DNA from: Methylophaga sp.
Lineage (GTDB): Bacteria; Pseudomonadota; Gammaproteobacteria; Nitrosococcales; Methylophagaceae
NCBI GenBank assembly: GCA_013139345.1
Contig: WTAY01000094.1
Location: forward strand, 1 to 13,845
DNA: 13,845 nt
Direction: 5' to 3'
Shown: one piece after another, positions 1-6,943 of the stretch
Layout: every line of letters starts with the position of its first letter
Position numbering within the stretch: the stretch's first letter is position 1
Notes under the pieces: generated by a model
The model's input: the letters and a program-made list of their open reading frames with translations, nothing else
Told to the model about the DNA's origin: nothing
Databases searched by the model: none
Position numbers and translations under genes: made by a program

Positions 1-911
1 GCAAAGTCAGATCTTAAATTCCAATCAGCAGTGGCACTATAAAAAGCATAATGATATTCAAGGTTTAAACCAAACCTAAATTTTTCATTGATTGCAAACT
101 GACTCTCTAGCCCGAGCCAAGGGCCGAACCAAGAGGCCTCATAATAAGAGTTTAGACCTGAAAACTTTCCAAGAGGGTTAAGGTTGTCTACTGTTATACC
201 AAATTCAGGCGCGGGAGTTGATACCACTAGTTCTCCATTAGTGTCGTTGAGAAACTGAGAATGGTAAGAAAAGCCTATCTTAGGTATAAGCACTACTTCC
301 TGTTGAGGTTTCGTTATTACTTGCCATTTGTAACCAGCATAAATACTCCCATCTAGTGTTATTCCTTTATCTGAGTCCGCATATGAACGTGAAAACTCAC
401 CTGTTTTATTATTACCGCGATAATCAGAATCTTGATTACGACCATCAAAAATATGACCGTAACTGGCATCCATGCTGAGTAACCAATTTGATTGAAAATG
501 CAGTGTTGTGCCAATATTTAATGTTGCAATTTCAATATCCTTCCATGTTAATTCTGAAATAATATTAGGGGAACCATTAGGACCTGCAATAGACCAGTGA
601 AGCTGGTCTTTACGGTATCCTGTCGAGACATAAAACTCCGCCCGCTGATATTCAAAGGGGGACGAGTTCTTATTGACTTGCTGTACTGTTGCGGCACTCG
701 TTACAGAGTGAGCCGATGCTTCAAACACATGTGTTTGCAAGCGATGTTTTCGTGCAGGAGAAAGCGTATCGTTCCTATTTGATATTGCCTGAGAAGTGGC
801 TGTAACTACTTTTGAGGCATCATCAAATACATGCATCTGCAAGCGAGGAGCAGAATGAGCATGGCCGAGATACATGACGAGTAATAAAGGTAGGAATCTT
901 CTTGCCATCAT
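1..911 (-). CDS. Pom/omptin-like outer-membrane beta-barrel protein, 3' end outside the window
   Basis: This is an open minus-strand frame with no stop before the left edge, so only about 303 N-terminal residues are visible. ATG at 911 overlaps the secretin stop as ATGA. A second ATG at 908 gives TGATG, and GGAG at 920-917 could serve either start. A signal peptide (about residues 1-21, ending GHAHSA) is followed by a duplicated motif (RLQMHVFDDAS near 23 and RLQTHVFEASA near 57). After that come alternating amphipathic strands rich in Tyr, Trp and Phe. The stretches SELTWKDIE (about 119-127) and DGRNQDSDYRGNN (about 156-168) followed by GEFSRS match my memory of the protochlamydial outer-membrane protein (Pom)/omptin-like barrel family. 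I infer an outer-membrane barrel made with the secretin, perhaps as a secretin partner or as an unrelated surface protein. Function is unknown, and omptin-type protease residues cannot be judged from this fragment. Confidence 0.8.
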   Translation of the reverse strand, partial: MMARRFLPLLLVMYLGHAHSAPRLQMHVFDDASKVVTATSQAISNRNDTLSPARKHRLQTHVFEASAHSVTSAATVQQVNKNSSPFEYQRAEFYVSTGYRKDQLHWSIAGPNGSPNIISELTWKDIEIATLNIGTTLHFQSNWLLSMDASYGHIFDGRNQDSDYRGNNKTGEFSRSYADSDKGITLDGSIYAGYKWQVITKPQQEVVLIPKIGFSYHSQFLNDTNGELVVSTPAPEFGITVDNLNPLGKFSGLNSYYEASWFGPWLGLESQFAINEKFRFGLNLEYHYAFYSATADWNLRSDF

Positions 912-2923
912 GGCATCTCCGCGATTGTTTCATCAAAAGATAAGGCCGAAACAACATACATAAACGTTGAATCATTTTCCTGCCCACGGCGTGCTAAAAC
1001 ATCGCTTTCAACAGAGGATGCTAACCAGTTGCCTTTGATGTTTTGATAATCAACTGGCAAGGCGGAAGCTGATGTATTTGCCAACTCAATAGCGGTCACA
1101 TGCAAGCCGCCACGGTTCCAACTTGCCAGCGGCACGACCTTGATATGAACATTATCAAATAAACCGACAATGGCATTGCGACGTATTTTCGTTGGTAAAT
1201 AGTGCTTATCTAAGGTACGTTCAATTTCATTAATACGAATCGTATCAGCTGCATATTGACTCATCTCCAAATACACATTTTGACCGTTCTGGTGAGAGGG
1301 TTTAGAAGCAGACTCTTCTTTATCTATAAATTTATTAGGGTAAGGAGCAAGATCAGGAAACCCATCGTTATAAGATTGATAAAATTGATTATCAACTTGG
1401 CGGAGTTTTTCGCTGTCTTGAGGTTTGTTGAGAATGCGAGGCGTAATTAATAAGACCGTTTCAGTATCTTCTTCGCTTTCAATATCAGTTTTAAAAATAC
1501 GACCCAATAGAGGGAGCTCTCCTAGAATAGGTACTTTTTTCTGAATACTTGTTTTACTTGTACGGATTAAACCACCCACGGCTACGGTTAAATTATCACG
1601 GGCAACAACAGTACCCGTTAATCGTGCAGTATTAACCGTATCAATCGCTAGATTAACGATATTACCTGTCCCATCTGTAATCGGTAGCGTTGCGCCGCCC
1701 ACATTGAGCGTAGAGTTTTCCTGTTCTAGAGCAAGCGTAACTGTATTATCAGCATTAATACGAGGTGTGATCTTTAGCGTGATACCTATTTCTTGCAACT
1801 CAGTTTTCGTTTCAATATAAGACGGTGATGTGATGGTGCCAGTGGCAGTTATCACGGCTGGGTTAAACTTAAACCCTCGTGTGAGTAATCGCTCTTCGCC
1901 AATAAACAAGTTTGCCTCACGATGGTTAGATGCCAAAACCATAGGGTTAGATAAAACATTAACGCGTTTATTTTTTTGTAGAAACTCAATATTGGCTTTT
2001 AAACGAGAATTTAAAAACTCATAAATAAATGAACCATTATTTAACAGTGCATTATTGCCCACTTTTATGGGTTGAACAGATTGGTTGCCGCCACTAGGTT
2101 GCAATTCAAAGTTAAAAATAGAGTTAAAATCATCACCCAAGATAATACTGAGGATCTTCATCTCCAACATCACCTGAGGAATAGGTTTATCCATTTTCTT
2201 AACCAGAGAATCAATTGACTTAATGACTTTTTTATCATCGGTTCGAACTAAAATCATACTGTGTTCATTATTTACGGTGATATAAATAGGCTGAGCATTA
2301 ACCGTGACTTTTTGCAGGGTTTCAATATTGATGGTTCGCCCTGACAAACTGCTTGCTATTTGCTCAAGCTGATCAGCAGATAACTCTCCTGTTGGTATTT
2401 TCATACCACTATTGACGAGATCCTTACTCCCAGCTGTTGAACCTTGTCCACTGCTAGCTCCTGCTGAACCCGACTGTCCAGCCTCTGCACCTAACGATAA
2501 AATAACCCGACTGCCATACAAGTCCTTAATGGCTTGGGCAATGATTTGCACATTAGCATTAAGCAGATTAAATACCTCAATATTTACGCTCTCATGCACA
2601 ATCAAATCACGACCATATTCTTCACGGGTCATAATGCGATAGGTATTGGTATCCTCATCAAAGCGATACCATAAATCTGTAATTCGGCTGATAGATTTTA
2701 TCGCCTCTAATACCGTGACTTTTTTTAGGTGAATGGTAACGTTTTCTTTGGTTGCCTCAGGTGTTGCAATAATATTGCTGTCAGATAATTCTGATAAAGT
2801 ACGCACCACATCAATAAGTTTGGTATCAGCAAACTCTATTTCGCTTATTTTGGCATCCGCTAGAATTATTGAGCTAAAGCCCGATAACATGAAAAGAGAA
2901 GTAAGAATAAATAGCTTTTTCAT
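908..2923 (-). CDS. Secretin, MshL/GspD/PilQ-type, with a long C-terminal extension
   Basis: This is the outer-membrane secretin pore through which the filament or substrate exits. The frame is open from 2971, but ATG at 2923 (MKKLFILTSLF) begins a clear signal peptide (about 1-22) and lies 7 nt after the preceding stop, so I take it as the start. This gives 671 residues. In order: an STN/N0-type domain (about 28-99), an N1-like segment interrupted by a Gly/Ser/Ala-rich linker (about 148-167), its continuation (about 200-245), and the secretin core (about 319-500). The core carries VLSNPMVLASN, QEIGITLKITPRI, VAVGGLI and VPILGELPLLGRIF, followed by LLITPRIL, the usual end of secretins. About 170 further residues follow; the last 70 (GGLHVTAIELANTS, then GNWLAS) recall TraK-like conjugation proteins. 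The STN-like start and lack of obvious AMIN domains favour MshL over PilQ. Confidence 0.95.
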   Translation of the reverse strand: MKKLFILTSLFMLSGFSSIILADAKISEIEFADTKLIDVVRTLSELSDSNIIATPEATKENVTIHLKKVTVLEAIKSISRITDLWYRFDEDTNTYRIMTREEYGRDLIVHESVNIEVFNLLNANVQIIAQAIKDLYGSRVILSLGAEAGQSGSAGASSGQGSTAGSKDLVNSGMKIPTGELSADQLEQIASSLSGRTINIETLQKVTVNAQPIYITVNNEHSMILVRTDDKKVIKSIDSLVKKMDKPIPQVMLEMKILSIILGDDFNSIFNFELQPSGGNQSVQPIKVGNNALLNNGSFIYEFLNSRLKANIEFLQKNKRVNVLSNPMVLASNHREANLFIGEERLLTRGFKFNPAVITATGTITSPSYIETKTELQEIGITLKITPRINADNTVTLALEQENSTLNVGGATLPITDGTGNIVNLAIDTVNTARLTGTVVARDNLTVAVGGLIRTSKTSIQKKVPILGELPLLGRIFKTDIESEEDTETVLLITPRILNKPQDSEKLRQVDNQFYQSYNDGFPDLAPYPNKFIDKEESASKPSHQNGQNVYLEMSQYAADTIRINEIERTLDKHYLPTKIRRNAIVGLFDNVHIKVVPLASWNRGGLHVTAIELANTSASALPVDYQNIKGNWLASSVESDVLARRGQENDSTFMYVVSALSFDETIAEMP

Positions 2924-2930
2924 AATATAA

Positions 2931-3374
2931 TTATCTTTGCACACGAATGGAGCCCAATCGGCCTGTTTCAACAGTAATGCTGAGGCGAGTAATTTTAGCG
3001 ATACGAATAACGCTCATTGGCTGGGAAGGATCGATATTAATTTCATCACCTTCATGCACAATGTAAGTCTTAGATCCGGCAACTTCTAATAGCGCAATAG
3101 GATCGTCATCATCTTGAGTGACGAACCCAAGCAGACGCATCTTAGGGACATTCTCATTAGGAGAACTTATAAAGCCGAAAGCGCCACCAACAACATTGCC
3201 TGATTGTTTGCCAACAGCATCAAACATAAGTTTACTTGGCGTGAAGGGATCGCGAATTTTCTGTAGCTGTAAGCCTTGAGCCATTGGATCGAACTGACCG
3301 ATAGAAAAGGATGTTATTGGTATGCACCACAATAAGAAAAATAATACAGTCCGACGGCTGATTTTAGCGTTCAT
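2931..3374 (-). CDS. PilP/MshK/GspC-like periplasmic bridging protein
   Basis: This small bitopic or secreted protein of 147 residues sits directly before the secretin gene. Its ATG at 3374 abuts the TAG stop of the GspF-like gene with no spacer. Residues about 8-24 (RRTVLFFLLWCIPITSF) form a signal peptide or anchor. The RDPF motif at 41-44 is typical of PilP, MshK and GspC-type secretin-binding proteins. It is followed by a beta-rich HR-like domain from about 78 to 147 (LLGFVTQ, IALLEV, YIVHEGDEI, ITRLSITV). The family links the inner-membrane PilN/PilO-type complex to the secretin, and the neighbouring genes fit that role. Cys17 is preceded by Trp, so it is not a convincing lipobox, unlike lipoprotein PilP. 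The assignment rests on the RDPF motif, size, domain outline and position. Confidence 0.8.
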   Translation of the reverse strand: MNAKISRRTVLFFLLWCIPITSFSIGQFDPMAQGLQLQKIRDPFTPSKLMFDAVGKQSGNVVGGAFGFISSPNENVPKMRLLGFVTQDDDDPIALLEVAGSKTYIVHEGDEINIDPSQPMSVIRIAKITRLSITVETGRLGSIRVQR

Positions 3375-4595
3375 CTAACCTCCCACCAAAGAGAATAATG
3401 CTTGGAAAAAGGCATAATAAACAAAGCCCACCATACCGCCGATTAATAGAATCATTGCTGGTTCAATCATTGCCGATAAGCGTTTAATCGCAACCTCTAA
3501 TAACTGCTCGTAATACGACCCTAATTCTTTTAACACATGATCTAAACTACCTGTTTGCTCACCCACCGTAATCATTTGCAATACTAAAACAGGCATTTGT
3601 GGATGAGCGATACTGCTCGACATATCTTTACCATTCATGATTTGTTCCGAACCATTCATTAACTTATCTGAAAACACACGATTATTGAGTAAGTCAGAGG
3701 TTATTTTCAGCGCATTAAATACCGTGACACCACTGCTTAATAAGGTTGATAATGCCCACGTCATTTGTGCCATCGCCCCTGTTGTAATCATCGAACCAAA
3801 AATAGGCACACGCAGTAACAAGCTATCAATGCCATAACGCCCCGGTTTGGTTTGATAAATGAGAAGAATGGTCACAATGACAGCAACACTGACACCAACA
3901 ATCAACAAACCATGTGTTTGCACATAGTTCGAAAAATCAATCAAACTCTGGGTAGAGTTGGGCAGTGTTTTGCCTTGAGCTAATAAAAAATCAGCAAATT
4001 GAGGGATGATTTTAAGTGTCATAAACAAACCAACACCAATCGCAGCAATAAACACAACCGCAGGGTAAATCATCGCATTAATCATATGCGCCCGAATGGC
4101 TGCTTTTTTCTCAAGATGCACTGCCAAACGTTCCATAATGGCATCAAGATCACCCGTGTTTTCAGCGGCAACAATTAGATTTATCACCATATTTGCAAAC
4201 ACATCTTTATGCTTTTTCATTGCCACCGACATGGCGAGACCTGACTCAATATCTTTTAACATCAGCCGCAAAGTGAGCTTTAAACGAGCGCTTGATATTT
4301 GCGACTGAGACAATTGCAAGGCTTGCATAATCGGCAAACCTGCACGCAACATAAAGGCCATTTGTCTAAAAAAGAACACCAAGTCTGATGCCGACACCGA
4401 ACGCTGAGAAGCGAACCAATCCGAGGCATTCGCCTGCCCTAAAAATCCCCCCTGACCACGTGCTTTTTTTAACTCTAAAACACGCAAGCCTCGTTCACGC
4501 AAATCTTGAGCCGCAGCGGTGATATCTGTCGAGGTTTGTTTTCCTGATAACTCACTGCCCGAAGCAGTGAGGGCGGTATAGGCAAATACAGGCAT
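3375..4595 (-). CDS. gspF: GspF/PilC/MshG-type inner-membrane platform protein
   Basis: This polytopic protein of 406 residues anchors the assembly ATPase and receives prepilins during filament growth. It has the full family length and two GspF domains, about 70-197 and 273-395. Each carries the conserved glycine turn near its end: AENTGDL at 143-149 and GEQTGSL at 345-351. Hydrophobic segments lie at about 175-198, 229-247 and 379-403, and the short N-terminal part (PVFAYTALTASG) is typical of the family. Its ATG overlaps the ATPase stop by one base (TAATG at 4597-4593), indicating translational coupling. The family member (T2SS, T4P or MSHA) cannot be settled from this protein alone, so the symbol is generic. 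Confidence 0.95.
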   Translation of the reverse strand: MPVFAYTALTASGSELSGKQTSTDITAAAQDLRERGLRVLELKKARGQGGFLGQANASDWFASQRSVSASDLVFFFRQMAFMLRAGLPIMQALQLSQSQISSARLKLTLRLMLKDIESGLAMSVAMKKHKDVFANMVINLIVAAENTGDLDAIMERLAVHLEKKAAIRAHMINAMIYPAVVFIAAIGVGLFMTLKIIPQFADFLLAQGKTLPNSTQSLIDFSNYVQTHGLLIVGVSVAVIVTILLIYQTKPGRYGIDSLLLRVPIFGSMITTGAMAQMTWALSTLLSSGVTVFNALKITSDLLNNRVFSDKLMNGSEQIMNGKDMSSSIAHPQMPVLVLQMITVGEQTGSLDHVLKELGSYYEQLLEVAIKRLSAMIEPAMILLIGGMVGFVYYAFFQALFSLVGG

Positions 4596-6244
4596 TAGTT
4601 CACTTCAACCATTTCACTGGTTTTATAAACAGTGGCACCACGGACTTCATTTAGCGTCGTCAAGCCTTTACGCACTTTTTCAATGCCATCTTCCCACATG
4701 AATTTTAAGTTATTACTTTTTGACGCGGCCTCTTCAATCTCTTCTTCACTGGCACCATTAGCAACAAGACGTGCCAGCTTCTCATCAAACCACAACGTTT
4801 CAAATAAGCCCAAACGGCCACGAAAACCACGCCCTTGGCACACTGCACAGCCAACAGAATCATAAATCTCAAGCTGCTCATCAGCTGAGGCATTGAGTTC
4901 ATGTAACTCCTCCTCTGTGGCGAGGCGAAGATGTCGACAATGTGTGCATAAATTTCGTACCAAACGTTGGGCAATTACCGCCGTCATTGTCGAGCCAATC
5001 AAAAATGCCTCGCAACCAATATCAATCAACCGCGTCACCGCACTCACCGCATTATTAGTATGCAGTGTTGATAACACCATATGTCCCGTCATCGCCGCTT
5101 TTACCGAGACATCTGCTGTTTCAAAATCACGAATCTCACCCACCATCAACACATCAGGATCATGACGAAGCAAAGAGCGAAGTGCATCAGCAAAGCTTAT
5201 TTTGGTGCCGGTTTGAATTTGAGAAGCCCCCGGAAGTACATACTCAATCGGGTTTTCCACCGTCATGATATTCACCTCAGGATCATTAATTTCCTGCAAA
5301 GCAGCAAACAAGGTGGTTGATTTACCACTTCCCGTCGGGCCGGTGAGCAGAATTAAACCATAGGGATTTTCGATGGCGGTTTTAAAGCGTTTTAAATCAT
5401 CAGACAGCATACCGAGATCGGTTAAGGTCAAGCCGCCAGATTCCTGCCCCAATAAACGCATGGTAATTCGTTCACCTAAACGAGTGGGGGCGGTGGCAAC
5501 ACGGATATTAAACTCTTGATCAATTGGCTCTACTAAATGATAACCAAAGCCGCCATCTTGGGCTTGACGTTGTTCAGCAATATCTAAGCCTGACAATACT
5601 TTAATACGGGAAATGAGACCGGCCACCACCGACAAATTTGCCGAGATGGGATAATCACGCAACTTGCCATCAATACGTAGGCGAACACGCAAGCCGTATT
5701 CTTCTGTTAAAAAATGCACATCAGAGGCTTTATTGAGATACGCCTCACGCAAAATAGTATCCAACAATGCTACTAAATCGACCTCCTCTTCTACGGGTGA
5801 TGTTGTGGCATCTTTGTCAGAAAATAAGCGAGAAACCGTCAATTCTAATAATGCGAGATCCGTCATGGCCAGTGGTAGCGGCTTGCCCATTAAACGTTGA
5901 ACAGAATCAATCGTGGCGCGATCATTAGGATCAGGAATCACCAATATTGCTCCATCACCATCTACAACAGGTAGTAAAAACTTACGCTTAACTAAACTAG
6001 AAGGGATCTTCTTTAACAATTCATCATGAATTTTATAAGCACTGAGATCAATAAATTGCACATTACTTTTTTCAGCAACCGCACGATATAAAGCAGAAAT
6101 AGGGATACGATAATGCGCCAAAATCATTGCTAATAAAGAGCTACGTTTGCGCCTTGCTTCAGCCCGAAGCTTATCTAAAATAGCTGTCTCAACCAGCCCA
6201 GTTTGCGTGCCCGCCTCGAATAATTGCTCCTCTTTTAATGCCAT
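4595..6244 (-). CDS. gspE: GspE/PilB/MshE-type assembly ATPase
   Basis: This cytoplasmic hexameric ATPase powers filament assembly. It has 549 residues, the normal family length. The N-terminal helical domain (about 1-140, with NVQFIDL at 61-67) is of the GspE-N/MshEN type. The catalytic half carries ASDVHF (173-178), the Walker A GPTGSGKST (302-310), an Asp box VENPIEY (329-335, with Asn where Asp is usual), the Walker B-like DVLMVGEIRD (364-373), and the His box TGHMVLSTLHTN (386-397). Two CxxC pairs (433/436 and 466/469) form the zinc-binding module of assembly ATPases, which PilT-type retraction ATPases lack. The start at 6244 has an AGGGGG ribosome site 8 nt upstream and lies 12 nt after the PilO-like stop. 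The gene ends in a one-base overlap with the platform gene. Confidence 0.97.
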   Translation of the reverse strand: MALKEEQLFEAGTQTGLVETAILDKLRAEARRKRSSLLAMILAHYRIPISALYRAVAEKSNVQFIDLSAYKIHDELLKKIPSSLVKRKFLLPVVDGDGAILVIPDPNDRATIDSVQRLMGKPLPLAMTDLALLELTVSRLFSDKDATTSPVEEEVDLVALLDTILREAYLNKASDVHFLTEEYGLRVRLRIDGKLRDYPISANLSVVAGLISRIKVLSGLDIAEQRQAQDGGFGYHLVEPIDQEFNIRVATAPTRLGERITMRLLGQESGGLTLTDLGMLSDDLKRFKTAIENPYGLILLTGPTGSGKSTTLFAALQEINDPEVNIMTVENPIEYVLPGASQIQTGTKISFADALRSLLRHDPDVLMVGEIRDFETADVSVKAAMTGHMVLSTLHTNNAVSAVTRLIDIGCEAFLIGSTMTAVIAQRLVRNLCTHCRHLRLATEEELHELNASADEQLEIYDSVGCAVCQGRGFRGRLGLFETLWFDEKLARLVANGASEEEIEEAASKSNNLKFMWEDGIEKVRKGLTTLNEVRGATVYKTSEMVEVN

Positions 6245-6256
6245 AACATGCGCCCC

Positions 6257-6943
6257 CTACAATGCCAGCACAAGTTCAGACTGCAAGGGTTGTGAATAGC
6301 CCTGCATAGGTGCAGTAGGCATTTTCTCAATCTTGAACCTGACCACCGTGACTTGCCACGTTAACTCATCCAAACCATGAATAAACGAGCGTAAATCGTC
6401 ATAATCACCTTCCAATACCAAACGTTGCATAGGGCGGTGAAACATCGTGCCGGCAGACATCCGATCAATCCAGTTACGCGAAGCAGGGAGAATAACTGCT
6501 TCTTCAGCCATGCCTTTTTTCTTCTTCTTTTTTTTCTTTTTCTTTTTCTTAGAGTTATTCTTAACTGGAGTGGCTTTAAATGATTCAGAAGACTTCACTA
6601 ACACCCCCGACTGCCTAGCAAGTTGAGACACCATAATAATAATTTGCTGAGAATCAAAAGGCGCTAATCGTTGTGACACACCCTCAGCCATTTCATTGAT
6701 GAGTATTAATGATTGCTCTTGTTCATCAAGCTGTTTGAGCAACTCATCAATACCATCATTGGGCTCGTCAGGAATGCGGGCTGACTGCAACTTCCGTTCT
6801 GTTTTAGCCGCTTGTTTTTGCAATGACACAATCTGTTTATTGTCAGGCACAAACCGCAGCAAGGTATAACTGCCTAAAATTAAAACAACCGCCACGACAG
6901 CGATTAAAATTTGCTCGCGTATATTTAATTTCGATAGTTTCAT
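6257..6943 (-). CDS. PilO/MshJ/GspM-like bitopic assembly protein with a polylysine tract
   Basis: This 228-residue protein has the PilO plan: a short cytoplasmic N-terminus, one membrane segment (about 10-30), a coiled-coil region (about 36-92, with repeated Gln/Glu/Lys/Leu) and an alpha/beta domain. That domain includes MQRLVLEGDYDDLRSFIHGL (172-191), where PilO proteins typically read LxxxGxYxxLxxFL. PilO partners PilN beneath PilM in the inner-membrane alignment complex, and here it follows a PilM/PilN fusion with a TAATG overlap. Odd feature: residues 132-143 are twelve consecutive lysines, in the predicted periplasmic part just before the second half of the domain. The purine-only codons make the site prone to replication slippage and perhaps ribosomal slippage. 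Confidence 0.85.
   Translation of the reverse strand: MKLSKLNIREQILIAVVAVVLILGSYTLLRFVPDNKQIVSLQKQAAKTERKLQSARIPDEPNDGIDELLKQLDEQEQSLILINEMAEGVSQRLAPFDSQQIIIMVSQLARQSGVLVKSSESFKATPVKNNSKKKKKKKKKKKKGMAEEAVILPASRNWIDRMSAGTMFHRPMQRLVLEGDYDDLRSFIHGLDELTWQVTVVRFKIEKMPTAPMQGYSQPLQSELVLAL
6515..6550 (-). repeat. Purine-only AAA/AAG tract encoding twelve lysines
   Basis: Thirty-six bases of only A and G on the coding strand give twelve Lys codons inside the PilO-like gene, including an unbroken run of eight A and another of six. Such tracts are known slippage sites. A one-base change here would truncate or scramble the C-terminal domain. Confidence 0.9.

Noticed and set aside
597..782. Short plus-strand frame opposite the barrel protein
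   Set aside because: It is antisense to a continuous reading frame with signal peptide and family-like motifs, and has no ribosome site or recognisable content.
2924..2971. Longer secretin start (ATG 2971)
   Set aside because: It would add 16 residues from an alternative frame of the PilP-like gene in front of a complete signal peptide.
3310..3374. Lipoprotein signal in the PilP-like protein (Cys17)
   Set aside because: The residue before Cys is Trp, which does not fit a lipobox, so I call it a plain signal peptide or anchor.
4632..5320. Several plus-strand and out-of-frame open frames inside the ATPase gene
   Set aside because: They overlap a full-length, motif-complete ATPase and have the skewed composition of antisense shadows.
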